Assembly: GCA_948579315.1 (NCBI GenBank)
Contig: CAPAOL010000034.1
Coordinates: 1 to 40,169 of the forward strand
DNA length: 40,169 nt
From: an uncultured Phocaeicola sp.
GTDB lineage: Bacteria > Bacteroidota > Bacteroidia > Bacteroidales > Bacteroidaceae
Direction of reading: 5' to 3'
The notes under the pieces are model-generated. The model searched no databases. It was not told the DNA's origin and saw only the letters and a list, made by a program, of their open reading frames with translations. The first letter of the stretch is position 1; each line of letters starts with the position of its first letter. A program made the translations under genes and the position numbers. Shown piece after piece: positions 27,094 to 36,495 of this stretch.

Positions 27094-28518
27094 TTATTTA
27101 ATGTTATCTACAAAGGTAAACAATCGGTTCCAACGTATTTTTCCATCCAGCCAGCCACGGTCATTATCCAATGACAACCAGATAAAGATAGGTTTTCCCA
27201 CCACATGATCTTCGGGAACAAATCCCCAAAAACGGGAGTCAGCCGAATTATGACGGTTATCTCCCATCATCCAGTAATAATCCATCTTGAAAGTATACTC
27301 ATCGGTTTCCTTGCCGTTAATATAAATCTTTCCATCTTTCACCGCCAGTTCATTACCCTCGTAAACATGAATAGGACGCTCATAAACAGGAAGATTCTCT
27401 ATCGTGAGTTTCACCGTCTCTCCCTTTTTGGGAATCCATACAGGTCCGTAGTTATCCGTAGTCCAGTTCTTATACATATTCAGCGGGTACAAGCCCCCCG
27501 CATCATCAGCCGGTGTATTCTCAATACTGACTACAATATCCTTACGCGCCAACAAACCAGCTTTCGCTTTTTCCGTCAGAGGCATATTATAAACAGAAGC
27601 ATCCGTATAATACATCATCATATCCTCCTTGCTGATACCCAGTTCATGAGCCAGGTCATCGGGAATAGGGCGCTTGGTTTTCACCAGATAACGATACTGC
27701 ACATTATCAGGCTCTTTATTAGCTTTACCATCCAAATAAATAATACGATCCTTTATCTCCAACGTTTGTCCGGGCAAACCCACACACCGCTTCACGTAGT
27801 TCTCACGGCGGTCTACCGGACGGCTGATTATCTCACCGAAGTTCTGTGGATTCTCTTTCAGGTACTCCCGTCCCAACTGATAATAATAATCATAGACCAC
27901 CCGTTGCTGCTCCGGAGTCATGGAAGCCAAATCCACCGGTTTTGCCAGCTCCTTGCCTGCGCCATAACTCAGACGGTAAATATCATCATTGGGCACACCG
28001 GTGGCAACTGTATCTCCGGCCGGAAAGTTAAAGACAACGATATCATTCAACTGTACATCCCCCAAACCTTTCACCCGTTTATAATCCCATTGTGGATGCT
28101 CAAGGTATGATTTACAATTAAAAAACGGCAGTGTGTGTTGTGCCAACGGCATGTGCAGCGGAGTCTGAGGCACACGGGGCCCATAACTCATTTTACTCAC
28201 AAACAGATAATCACCCGTCAGCAATGATTTTTCCAGCGAAGAAGAAGGAATCACATAGTTCTGGAAGAAATAGAGGTTGACAAAGTATACCGCCACCAGT
28301 GCGAATACAATAGCATCCACCCATCCCATGACAGTCACTACATGACGGTTCTTGGACTCTCTCCACCAAGTCCATGGAATCTTCTTTGTGATATACGCAT
28401 CGAAGATAAACGGTACAACCACCAATCCCAGCCAGCTTCTCAACCAGACAAGAAATATCAGGTAAAGCGCCAGAACAACGGCAAACTTAATCCACTGTGT
28501 ACGTGTTGCTCTTATCAT
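27094..28518 (-). CDS. lepB: Signal peptidase I
   Basis: Cleaves signal peptides from exported proteins at the outer face of the inner membrane. It has three hydrophobic N-terminal stretches (about 11-40 and 66-84). The dyad is intact: Ser94 in VIPSSSLEKSL and Lys243 in NYVKRCVGLPG. Box E is canonical, GDNRHNSADSR near the C-terminus. At 474 residues it is longer than E. coli LepB (324) because of an insertion between box C and box D, as is usual in Bacteroidetes. It begins three bases after dapB and is followed after one base by the degenerate paralogue. Confidence 0.93.
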   Translation of the reverse strand: MIRATRTQWIKFAVVLALYLIFLVWLRSWLGLVVVPFIFDAYITKKIPWTWWRESKNRHVVTVMGWVDAIVFALVAVYFVNLYFFQNYVIPSSSLEKSLLTGDYLFVSKMSYGPRVPQTPLHMPLAQHTLPFFNCKSYLEHPQWDYKRVKGLGDVQLNDIVVFNFPAGDTVATGVPNDDIYRLSYGAGKELAKPVDLASMTPEQQRVVYDYYYQLGREYLKENPQNFGEIISRPVDRRENYVKRCVGLPGQTLEIKDRIIYLDGKANKEPDNVQYRYLVKTKRPIPDDLAHELGISKEDMMMYYTDASVYNMPLTEKAKAGLLARKDIVVSIENTPADDAGGLYPLNMYKNWTTDNYGPVWIPKKGETVKLTIENLPVYERPIHVYEGNELAVKDGKIYINGKETDEYTFKMDYYWMMGDNRHNSADSRFWGFVPEDHVVGKPIFIWLSLDNDRGWLDGKIRWNRLFTFVDNIK

Positions 28519-28521
28519 ATC

Positions 28522-29277
28522 TTAAAACTGAAATAAATCACTCATTCCTAATAACCCTTCATGCCTGGATGTATATTCCGCCGCCAAAACAGCTCCCAAG
28601 GCAAACCCCTTCCGATTCTTTGCATCATGGGTAATTGAGATGCTGTCCGCCTCAGAGTCATAGCGGATAGTATGAATACCAAACACCTCCCCTTCACGGA
28701 TCGAATTTACAGGAAACTCATTCTCGGCACATTCCGATGTTCCCGACACGGTTCCATCCGGTGCCACCATGGTCCCTTTCACCCATTTACTCTTGCGGTT
28801 CATATTTTCCAGAATTCCTTCGGCCAGCGTGATGGCTGTTCCGCTGGGCGCATCCAGTTTATGAATATGATGAGTTTCGGTCATGGAAACCTCGTAAGCG
28901 GGAAAGTTATTCATTATTTTAGCCAAATATTTATTTACAGCAGAGAATATAGCGACACCCAGACTGAAGTTAGACGACCAGAACAAGGTTTTTCCACCTT
29001 TCGTGCATAATTCTTTCACCTCATCACCATGTTTGTCCATCCATCCGGTACTGCCCGATACCAATTTGACACCGGCAGCAAAAGTTTTCATATAGTTGTC
29101 ATATGCCACCATCGGGTTAGTAAACTCAATAGCCACATCTGCTGATTTAAATGCTTCCGAATTAAAATCATCTTGATTATCAACATCTATAATACTCACA
29201 ATCTCATGTCCGCGGGCAACTGCAACCTTTTCAATCTCCTTGCCCATCTTTCCGTATCCTATTAATGCTATTTTCAT
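28522..29277 (-). CDS. dapB: 4-hydroxy-tetrahydrodipicolinate reductase DapB
   Basis: Reduces hydroxy-tetrahydrodipicolinate with NAD(P)H in lysine and meso-diaminopimelate synthesis, needed for peptidoglycan. The nucleotide-binding loop IGYGKMGKEIE is at 5-15 and the DapB signature HHIHKLDAPSGTA lies in the middle. The start at 29277 (MKIALIGYGKMG) is chosen over the frame extending to 29301 because the promoter -7 box occupies 29301-29308. First gene of the probable dapB-lepB-lepB-like-wbqC-SDR-uxuA transcript. Confidence 0.94.
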   Translation of the reverse strand: MKIALIGYGKMGKEIEKVAVARGHEIVSIIDVDNQDDFNSEAFKSADVAIEFTNPMVAYDNYMKTFAAGVKLVSGSTGWMDKHGDEVKELCTKGGKTLFWSSNFSLGVAIFSAVNKYLAKIMNNFPAYEVSMTETHHIHKLDAPSGTAITLAEGILENMNRKSKWVKGTMVAPDGTVSGTSECAENEFPVNSIREGEVFGIHTIRYDSEADSISITHDAKNRKGFALGAVLAAEYTSRHEGLLGMSDLFQF

Positions 29278-29300
29278 AATTACGAATGTTATTTCAGCCA

Positions 29301-29308
29301 CAAAGATA
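29301..29308 (-). promoter_or_regulatory. Putative -7 box of the dapB operon
   Basis: TATCTTTG on the minus strand, 24 bases before the dapB ATG at 29277; the -33 box is imperfect. It is divergent from the box at 29330-29337. Confidence 0.5.
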
Positions 29309-29329
29309 GCGTTTTTCGTTGTAAACCAT

Positions 29330-29337
29330 TACATTTG
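29330..29337 (+). promoter_or_regulatory. Putative -7 box of the DUF2851 gene
   Basis: TACATTTG matches TAnnTTTG, 23 bases before the ATG at 29361. The divergent dapB box lies only 21 bases away. Confidence 0.5.
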
Positions 29338-29360
29338 CCAAACATTTACACCTCATTAAC

Positions 29361-30626
29361 ATGGAACAACTATTACACTATGTATGGAAACATAAAATAT
29401 TTCCTCTCAAAGAACTGAAAACGACAACCGGCCAACAAGTGGAAGTTATAGATACGGGACTGGCGAATACCGACGCCGGTCCCGATTTTTTTAATGCCAA
29501 GCTCAAGCTGGACGGTGTGCTTTGGATAGGCAATATCGAGATACATGAAAGATCTTCAGACTGGTTCAAACACGGACATCATGCAGATGCCGGTTACAAC
29601 TCTGTCATTCTGCATATAGCCTCCGAAATAGATACGGAAATCAGCAGGAGCAATGGAGAAAGAATCCCCCAAATACAACTCATCTGCCCGGAAGCGGTCC
29701 GCACCAACTACAAGGAACTGTTGGAAACAGACAGCTACCCCCCTTGTTACCGCATCATTCCTTCACTCCCCCCTTTCACCGCCCACTCATGGATGACTGC
29801 CTTACAGATGGAAAGATTCGAGCAAAAAGCGACCTTATTGAATGAACGGTTAAAACGTTGTCAAGGCAATTGGGAAGATGCTTTTTTTATCACACTGGCA
29901 CGTAATTTCGGTTTCGGGCTGAACGGAGACGCTTTCGAAACCTGGGCTCATCGGCTTCCCTTCCGGGCGGTAGACAAGCATCGGAACGACCTTTTCCAGA
30001 TAGAAGCCATCTTCTTTGGACAAGCCGGCATTCTGGAAGATTCTGATGGAGACGGATACTATCTCCGGCTAAAAAAAGAGTACACCTATCTACAGCATAA
30101 ATTCGGACTTATCCCGATGGATGCTTCCCTATGGCGTTTTCTCCGGCTACGTCCTGCTAATTTTCCGCATATACGGATTGCACAGTTGGCATGTCTTTAT
30201 CATCGTGCCTACGGACTGCTCTCTCGCATCATGGAAACGGAGACACTACAAGGTGTCAGAGATATTCTGAAAGGAGGAACGTCAGAATACTGGCTCACTC
30301 ATTATACATTTGGCGGTTCTTCCCCTTCCCGTCCGAAGACTCTAAGTAACACCTCACTGGATTTACTCATTATCAACACGGTAGTGACATTTCTCTATGC
30401 TTACGGACTGCATAAAGGGAATCGTGTACTTTGTGCACGTGCCGGCAGTTTTCTGGAAGAATTGAAAGCGGAGAACAATTATATCACCCGCATGTGGGAA
30501 CAATGCGGAATGAAAGCCTCCAATGCCGCCGACAGCCAAGCTTTGATACAATTAAAGAAAGAATATTGCGATAAGAAAAAATGCCTGTATTGCCGGATAG
30601 GGTACGAATATCTGAAACGGTCATAA
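29361..30626 (+). CDS. DUF2851-family protein
   Basis: A 421-residue cytoplasmic protein of a family common in Bacteroidetes and without known function. The recognisable start MEQLLHYVWKHKIFPLKEL and the block DTGLANTDAGPDFFNAKLKLD-G-WIGNIEIHERSSDW (the GNIEIH and DWxxHGH portions are typical) support the assignment. A cluster of cysteines at the C-terminus (CDKKKCLYCRIG) could bind a metal. No signal peptide or membrane segment. Single-gene unit with its own promoter, divergent from dapB. Confidence 0.82.
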   Translation: MEQLLHYVWKHKIFPLKELKTTTGQQVEVIDTGLANTDAGPDFFNAKLKLDGVLWIGNIEIHERSSDWFKHGHHADAGYNSVILHIASEIDTEISRSNGERIPQIQLICPEAVRTNYKELLETDSYPPCYRIIPSLPPFTAHSWMTALQMERFEQKATLLNERLKRCQGNWEDAFFITLARNFGFGLNGDAFETWAHRLPFRAVDKHRNDLFQIEAIFFGQAGILEDSDGDGYYLRLKKEYTYLQHKFGLIPMDASLWRFLRLRPANFPHIRIAQLACLYHRAYGLLSRIMETETLQGVRDILKGGTSEYWLTHYTFGGSSPSRPKTLSNTSLDLLIINTVVTFLYAYGLHKGNRVLCARAGSFLEELKAENNYITRMWEQCGMKASNAADSQALIQLKKEYCDKKKCLYCRIGYEYLKRS

Positions 30627-30636
30627 TATTCTATCA

Positions 30637-30680
30637 CCCTGCCGGCCATTATTAACTATATCCATAGAATGCCGACAGGG
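30637..30680 (+). terminator. Hairpin behind the DUF2851 gene
   Basis: CCCTGCCGGC (30637-30646) pairs with GCCGACAGGG (30671-30680) with one mismatch around a 24-base loop, starting 11 bases after the stop. No T-run follows, so its strength is uncertain. Confidence 0.45.
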
Positions 30681-30742
30681 ATGTATGAAGCTGTGACAAT
30701 AATTTATGTATAACAAATGACGAAACAGTCTTGTCACCGGAA

Positions 30743-30775
30743 GGGACAGGTACTGAGAATACCTCTATCCTGCCC
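30743..30775 (-). terminator. Possible hairpin behind the metallophosphoesterase gene
   Basis: GGGACAGG (30743-30750) and CCTGCCC (30769-30775) can pair with a one-base bulge, 10 bases after the stop of the minus-strand gene. A weak candidate. Confidence 0.3.
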
Positions 30776-30784
30776 AACTGACTA

Positions 30785-31789
30785 TTATTCTCTTTGGAAA
30801 TCAGACGGATAATTTACTTCATTAATAATCTTTCCTCCCTCCAAACGCTCCCATGTCTTGAAAGAGCGCACTCCTTGTGTCAGTTCAATGACCCGTGCCC
30901 CATTTCCTCCCGGAATATCGTGATAAACGGTATTCCCTCCGGTAAACCGTCCATAGCACAACAAAATCCCTTTCCAATCAACTACATAATCATTCACATG
31001 GTCGTGCCCCACAAATGTAGCCATTATGTCTCCTGCATTCAGCATAGCAGCATACAAACCTGTATTAATCAACGGAGCACAAGCCTTTTCCTTACGTGTT
31101 CCTATCAATAACGCATTTTCATCTTGCGCCGCTTCATTATATTCCGGAAAAGGAATATGAAAGAAAGCCAACGAGGGCAGTGGCTTGCCACCATTACGTT
31201 CCGTATATCCCACACTGCTCTCAACATACCAATTTATCTGATCCGGCTTTATCCAATCATACCCTTTTACCTGTTTCAAAGACGAATACGCATTGCTATC
31301 GAAGACATAAAGCACAGCTGCATCCTTCTTTCCGTCTTCCGACTTCAAAGGAAGTACATAATTAGTAACTCCCGAAATCCCTGCCGTGGTAGAGGTCAGA
31401 TTACCCGGCATATCTTTGATATATTCCAGTAACTCAATACGGGTCATATCTTGCTCATCATCATGGTTTCCCCAAGTCACGGCAAAAGGCAAACGGCGGG
31501 AAACAACAGGTTCCAAAGCTTTAGACAATGCCTCGCTCGCCGGCTTGCCAAACACCAAATCACCTGTATAAATCACCAAATCCGGTTTCTCAACATCCAA
31601 GACCTCATTCATTCGCTCCGCCGCTTCTTCCGAGGCAGAGTCTCCCGGTACCCAATGAACATCAGTGAACTGAACAATCTTAAACTTCTTGTCTGCATTG
31701 AATTTCAGCACATTTTGCGCGCTTACCGGCATCATCCCTACACAAAGCAGAGCCAACACACCACATAATGTTTTTATCTTTTTCATCAT
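30785..31789 (-). CDS. Secreted calcineurin-like metallophosphoesterase
   Basis: A 334-residue phosphoesterase with a signal peptide (1-24, ending PVSAQ). All metal-binding blocks are visible in order: DVH (FTDVHW), GDLV (IYTGDLVFG), GNHDD (TWGNHDDE), FHIPFPEY and GHDHVND. It should hydrolyse phosphomono- or diesters in the periplasm or at the surface; the closest general types are purple-acid-phosphatase-like and Icc-like enzymes, and the substrate cannot be read. It follows the SusD-like gene by 22 bases, so it is probably co-expressed with that importer. Confidence 0.87.
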   Translation of the reverse strand: MMKKIKTLCGVLALLCVGMMPVSAQNVLKFNADKKFKIVQFTDVHWVPGDSASEEAAERMNEVLDVEKPDLVIYTGDLVFGKPASEALSKALEPVVSRRLPFAVTWGNHDDEQDMTRIELLEYIKDMPGNLTSTTAGISGVTNYVLPLKSEDGKKDAAVLYVFDSNAYSSLKQVKGYDWIKPDQINWYVESSVGYTERNGGKPLPSLAFFHIPFPEYNEAAQDENALLIGTRKEKACAPLINTGLYAAMLNAGDIMATFVGHDHVNDYVVDWKGILLCYGRFTGGNTVYHDIPGGNGARVIELTQGVRSFKTWERLEGGKIINEVNYPSDFQRE

Positions 31790-31811
31790 CCTAAAAATTT
31801 ATTTAAACTGA

Positions 31812-33296
31812 TTACTGCAACCACCAAGGCTTATCCGAGGTTTTATCACTTCCACCAAACTGCTCATTCAAAGCAGCCTCCACATGAGTGGCATTGTTAT
31901 TATATTCATCCTGCGGATACATCCAGCGATAAGGCAGACTAACTCCTGCGGCACGGCGGAAATCGGGATACCCCGTACGAAGCGCCTCATAGTAGGGTAG
32001 CCATACACTTCCCTGCAAAAATGTCGGCAAATACTTTTGCATAATAATACGCTCTATCTTCTCATCAGTAGAAAGGGAAGAGGAATAAGCCACCTTGTCA
32101 TTTCGAAGGTATTCTGCCGCTGCATCCTGAGTGAGATAATCAGCTACCGACACAGCATATTTCTGATAAAACTCAAAAGACGCCTTGACGGCCGATTCAT
32201 AATAAATCTTGTCATCTCCCTGAATCCATCCTCTTACTACAGCCTCAGCCAATATAAGCTGCTGTTCAACGTAACCTAACAAGACCATAGGCTCATTGGT
32301 CGGAGTCTGGTAATAACGGGGAGCAGGCTTGGAACAGTTTCCAGCCACCGCCTTATCATTAACCAAACTATAAGGAACAGCCGGATCACCCCCGTCATAA
32401 GAGCTGAAATCATTAATCGCTTTTCCGGCTTTTTCAGCATTCGGAGTTTGCGTGGCAACAGCAAATAAACGCGGATCCTGCCGTGTAGCCAATGCAGCAA
32501 TATAAGTGGAATCCATAAAACGCCCCGAACCGAAATCGCTGTCATTAAAATACGGATAACGGTTATCCTGCTGGTCAAGATAGATCAACTGCCCGTTATC
32601 CGACAAGCTTTCCATTAAAGGTCCGTCGGCTACAATCTTTGAAAACTCCGATTTAACATCTATATCACCTACCTTCTCTTTTCCCGACAAAGACATCAAA
32701 ATACGTAAGCGGTAAGCATTAATCAATTTTCTCCAATTAACCAAGTTGCCATTGTAGATAATATCTCCCGAAATAATCTCATCACTGCCTTCAAGCATTT
32801 TATCGGCCTCTTCCAGTTCCTTCAAAATGCCGGCCAGCACAACTTCCTGCGAATCGTATGCCGGCTGGTAATTCGCATCTGTTTCTGCCTTAAGCGCATC
32901 CGTATAGGGAATACTTCCAAAGTCCAGAGTCAACTGATAGAAATAATTGGCACGGAAGAAATGAGCCAAAGCCTGATAAGCACTTCCTTCTCCGGCCTCT
33001 TCTGACATTTTGGTCACATCACGCAAATTGCTATAATAATCAAAATCCCCACGCGTCCATTTATAAACCTGATACTTGCTTTCTCCCGAAGTCAGAATCA
33101 GCATCTTGGCTGCATGGCAAGCATCCGAACTGGTTTGATTGAAAGCACTATAAGCAACTCCGGTCAACAACAGGGAAGGATTGGTAGTAGTGGCATTATT
33201 AGGATCCACATTCATCTCTTCCAAATCAATGCAAGCACTCATTGCAAAGGATACGGCAAGAAGAGATGCCATGTATTTGATATACTTCTTCATCAT
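31812..33296 (-). CDS. SusD-like lipoprotein (SusD-like_2 type)
   Basis: A 494-residue surface lipoprotein with lipobox SMSAC-type ending at Cys22 and the opening LEEMNVDPNNATTTNPSLLLTG, typical of the second SusD subfamily (PF12771 type) rather than the RagB type found at 18202-20064. It pairs with the transporter encoded 14 bases upstream. The C-terminal part carries the usual RIIMQKYLPTFLQGSVWLPYYEALRTGYP block. Ligand unknown. Confidence 0.88.
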   Translation of the reverse strand: MMKKYIKYMASLLAVSFAMSACIDLEEMNVDPNNATTTNPSLLLTGVAYSAFNQTSSDACHAAKMLILTSGESKYQVYKWTRGDFDYYSNLRDVTKMSEEAGEGSAYQALAHFFRANYFYQLTLDFGSIPYTDALKAETDANYQPAYDSQEVVLAGILKELEEADKMLEGSDEIISGDIIYNGNLVNWRKLINAYRLRILMSLSGKEKVGDIDVKSEFSKIVADGPLMESLSDNGQLIYLDQQDNRYPYFNDSDFGSGRFMDSTYIAALATRQDPRLFAVATQTPNAEKAGKAINDFSSYDGGDPAVPYSLVNDKAVAGNCSKPAPRYYQTPTNEPMVLLGYVEQQLILAEAVVRGWIQGDDKIYYESAVKASFEFYQKYAVSVADYLTQDAAAEYLRNDKVAYSSSLSTDEKIERIIMQKYLPTFLQGSVWLPYYEALRTGYPDFRRAAGVSLPYRWMYPQDEYNNNATHVEAALNEQFGGSDKTSDKPWWLQ

Positions 33297-33310
33297 ATTT
33301 TGAATAAACG

Positions 33311-36300
33311 TTAAAATTTAATGTTAGCACTCACTCCTACATAACGGGCCGACGGATCCTGCAAATCTCCATCACTGGCACCAAAGTCCGGATCCAAATA
33401 AGGAGTCTTTTTCAGTACGGCCAGATTGTTTCCAAACACTGTGACATCCAGCCCTTTTATAAACTGTGACTGAATGAACTTAGTCAAATCATACGTCACT
33501 GCAACACGTCTCAGTTTTAGGAAAGAACGGCTGAACGTATTAGCAAACAACTCGCTTTCTTCTGTACGCACCACGGCACGATAAGGATAATTCTGGGCCC
33601 AAGTCTGTATGTTTACCGCTGTTTCATTCTTTTTATAGACACGGGTATCGGAAACAATATTCCCATTCACGTCATAAGTCACCTCACCGCTTACTATATT
33701 GACACCTTCGGGCACATAAACAGGCTTGCCACCATTATCATATTCTTCCTGACGATACATGGTAGATTTGGGATGCTTTCCTCCCCACCACATTTTCTGC
33801 GTGGTAGTAGATATCAACGTTCCTCCGATAGCTCCGTCCATATCTATATTGACAGTAAAATCCTTTATCTTGAAAGTATTCTGCAATCCGAAACGAACAT
33901 CAGGAGACTGGTTTCCTACTTTGGTCTTAAAAGCGCTCTGAGTGGGCAAACCCGTATTCGCATCCAATATCAACCGGCCATCCGGTGTCTTTTCCCACTC
34001 GGTAGCATACATAGCATCAGCCCGGTCACCTTTTTTCAAATCGCCGAACTTCTCCTGGTCTCCATAAATCCCGGTCAGCTTACGAATATTACTACTCCAA
34101 TTGGTAGCTACATTCCAGGTAAAGTTTTTGTTTTTTACCGGAGTGGCGGAAACAATCAGCTCGAAACCGTTTGTTGTGTATTCGTTACCATTCACATAAC
34201 GTTTGGTAAATGCCGAGGCAGATGATATGGGCAGTTCTATAATACTGTTCTCATCCAGCATATGATAGTAGGTCAGATCAATTCCAATGCGATTATGCAA
34301 AAACGAAGTAGAAACCCCCACCTCATACGAGGTTGTTTTTTGCGGCAATATATTCGCATTGAGTAACGTACCCGGATAAGTCACGGACGGAATACTGCCA
34401 TACAGTGTGCCATTGGAATAAGTAGCATACAAAGAATAAGGATCAAGGTCACTGGAAACTTGCGCCCATGCACCATTTACTTTCAGATAATCCATCCATG
34501 AAGGCAGTTTCACATATTCATTAACCAATGTACTTAATGACACAGAAGGATAGAAATAGGAGTTATTCCCTTTTGCCAAAGTAGAAGACCAGTCATTACG
34601 CCCGGTAAATGTAAGAAACAAAGACTCAAACAAATCTACATTCACAGAACCATAAACACTCTCGATAGCTTTTTCGTTCATCGAGTTGGTAGCGCTTACA
34701 GGATTCAGGCTATTACCCAAATTGTATACTTTCGCCACGATCAGTCCGTCTGTAGACTGGCTTTGCTTCCGAATCTGACGGTAATACAGTGAAGTACCGG
34801 CATTGACAGTCAACGTAAAATTCCTGCTGAAAGCACGTGTGTAAGTAGCAAGAAAATCCGCATTGATGTCCAGCTGATCAGTATTCCACGTTTTGTAGTC
34901 GCCATTCCGCGAATCACCATAGTTCATATAAGACTTAGGAACAGACATATCTTCAAATGTGCTTTCCAAACGTCCCGCAGCCCGTCCTTGCAAACTCAGC
35001 CCCGGTATTACATCCCAGTTCAGTTTCAGTTGTCCATTCATTGTATTACGGTCATGCTTTTGCGTCAGTTCATTGGCAGCAAAGTAAGGATTATTATACC
35101 ACGCATAGTTGTAGTTGGCCTGACGTGTACCTTCAGAGTCCGGACGATAATAATGCTCGGCCAACTCCTTTCCATTTACATCATTTCCCATCCATAACAA
35201 AATGGTATACATATGATTTTTCGGTCCATATCCATAACGTGGATAATTGGGAGAATATACCTTGTTATAAGAAAGATTGGCTGATAAAGTAACCGAGTTA
35301 CTAAGGTTATACATACTGTTAAAGTTCAATCCCCCCGTATAAACCGAAGTATTGGGAACCTGTCCGCGCTGATTGGAGAAATCACCGTTAAAATTATAGT
35401 TAGCTTTTTTACTTTTGCTTGCCACTGAAAAAGTCGCTTTTGTAATAATTCCGGTACGTAAAAAGTCCCTCAGGTTATCATGAGGTTCCCATGCGATGGG
35501 CACCCGTTCGTACTTAGACTGGTCATCATAAATCGTACCGGAAACATCCCCCCACCAAGGAATCGTTTCTCCTGTTTCTTTATTACGGATAGGACTATTC
35601 CACTGTGCTATTTTCTGCCCGGCAAAACGAGGTCCCCAGGTCATGTCTCCATCCGAGATACCACCATCTGCTCCATCCCAAAAGGCATACTGACCATTAG
35701 AGCCCGAACCAAACTCTGTCTGAGTTTCAGGAAAGACCGTAAATCCGGCAGAAACCATACTGGACAATCCGGCCGTAACAGTCAATCCATCCTCTTTCGC
35801 CAGTTTGGTAGTAATCAAAATAGCACCGTCTTTACCCCGCGAACCATACAAAGCAGCGGCGGCAGTTCCCTTCAAAACATTAATACTTTCTATATTTTCG
35901 GGAGATACGTCAAAAAGATCCGACTCCACAGGCACACCGTCAATCACCATCAACGGAGTCTTTCCACGTAAGGAAAACGAAGGAGCCTGAAAAATACCGG
36001 TAGGATTATTTACCGTCAAACCGGCTACCTGACCCGACAAGGCATTACCAACATTCACCGTACCCGGCTGGTCTAAAGCCTCGGTATTGACTTGTTGGGT
36101 AGTATATCCCAACTTCTTTTTCTGCTGCTTGATACCGATAGCAGTTACCACTACTTCGTCAATGGCCTGCACATCGTCATTCATCGTCACGTTAATCACC
36201 GTTTGTCCATCTACTTGTTTCTCTACCGGAGTATATCCGATATAAGAAAAAATCAATACACCATTGGCGGGCACTTCCACTGAATAACGCCCATCCATAT

Positions 36301-36457
36301 CTGTCACCGTACCCACTGTTGAGTTTTTAACCATTACGCTGGCACCGATAATCACATCCGACTTATCCCGCACCACACCGGTCACTCTGAGATTCTGCGC
36401 CTTCACGCAAAGGCATAGCAAGGTCATAACAATGACCAAGCACTGTTTAGTTTTCAT
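33311..36457 (-). CDS. SusC/RagA-family TonB-linked outer-membrane transporter
   Basis: A 1048-residue transporter. It has a signal peptide (1-20, ending VKAQ), a carboxypeptidase-D-like domain (VTGVVRDKSDVIIGASV), TonB box (AIDEVVVTAIG), plug domain with IESINVLKGTAAAALYGSRGKDG, and a full barrel ending in SANIKF. It differs from the transporter at 20069-23290 across most of its length. It begins 38 bases after a small secreted protein gene and leads the susC-susD-phosphoesterase set; no clear promoter lies in the 38-base gap, so transcription may start upstream of 37044. Confidence 0.92.
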   Translation of the reverse strand: MKTKQCLVIVMTLLCLCVKAQNLRVTGVVRDKSDVIIGASVMVKNSTVGTVTDMDGRYSVEVPANGVLIFSYIGYTPVEKQVDGQTVINVTMNDDVQAIDEVVVTAIGIKQQKKKLGYTTQQVNTEALDQPGTVNVGNALSGQVAGLTVNNPTGIFQAPSFSLRGKTPLMVIDGVPVESDLFDVSPENIESINVLKGTAAAALYGSRGKDGAILITTKLAKEDGLTVTAGLSSMVSAGFTVFPETQTEFGSGSNGQYAFWDGADGGISDGDMTWGPRFAGQKIAQWNSPIRNKETGETIPWWGDVSGTIYDDQSKYERVPIAWEPHDNLRDFLRTGIITKATFSVASKSKKANYNFNGDFSNQRGQVPNTSVYTGGLNFNSMYNLSNSVTLSANLSYNKVYSPNYPRYGYGPKNHMYTILLWMGNDVNGKELAEHYYRPDSEGTRQANYNYAWYNNPYFAANELTQKHDRNTMNGQLKLNWDVIPGLSLQGRAAGRLESTFEDMSVPKSYMNYGDSRNGDYKTWNTDQLDINADFLATYTRAFSRNFTLTVNAGTSLYYRQIRKQSQSTDGLIVAKVYNLGNSLNPVSATNSMNEKAIESVYGSVNVDLFESLFLTFTGRNDWSSTLAKGNNSYFYPSVSLSTLVNEYVKLPSWMDYLKVNGAWAQVSSDLDPYSLYATYSNGTLYGSIPSVTYPGTLLNANILPQKTTSYEVGVSTSFLHNRIGIDLTYYHMLDENSIIELPISSASAFTKRYVNGNEYTTNGFELIVSATPVKNKNFTWNVATNWSSNIRKLTGIYGDQEKFGDLKKGDRADAMYATEWEKTPDGRLILDANTGLPTQSAFKTKVGNQSPDVRFGLQNTFKIKDFTVNIDMDGAIGGTLISTTTQKMWWGGKHPKSTMYRQEEYDNGGKPVYVPEGVNIVSGEVTYDVNGNIVSDTRVYKKNETAVNIQTWAQNYPYRAVVRTEESELFANTFSRSFLKLRRVAVTYDLTKFIQSQFIKGLDVTVFGNNLAVLKKTPYLDPDFGASDGDLQDPSARYVGVSANIKF

Positions 36458-36495
36458 TTATATATAATTGTTAGTTTATCCTGAAAAGAAAGAAT

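Noticed and set aside
27205..28110. Open frame of 301 codons on the plus strand
   Set aside because: Antisense shadow of lepB; the minus-strand product has an intact signal peptidase signature.
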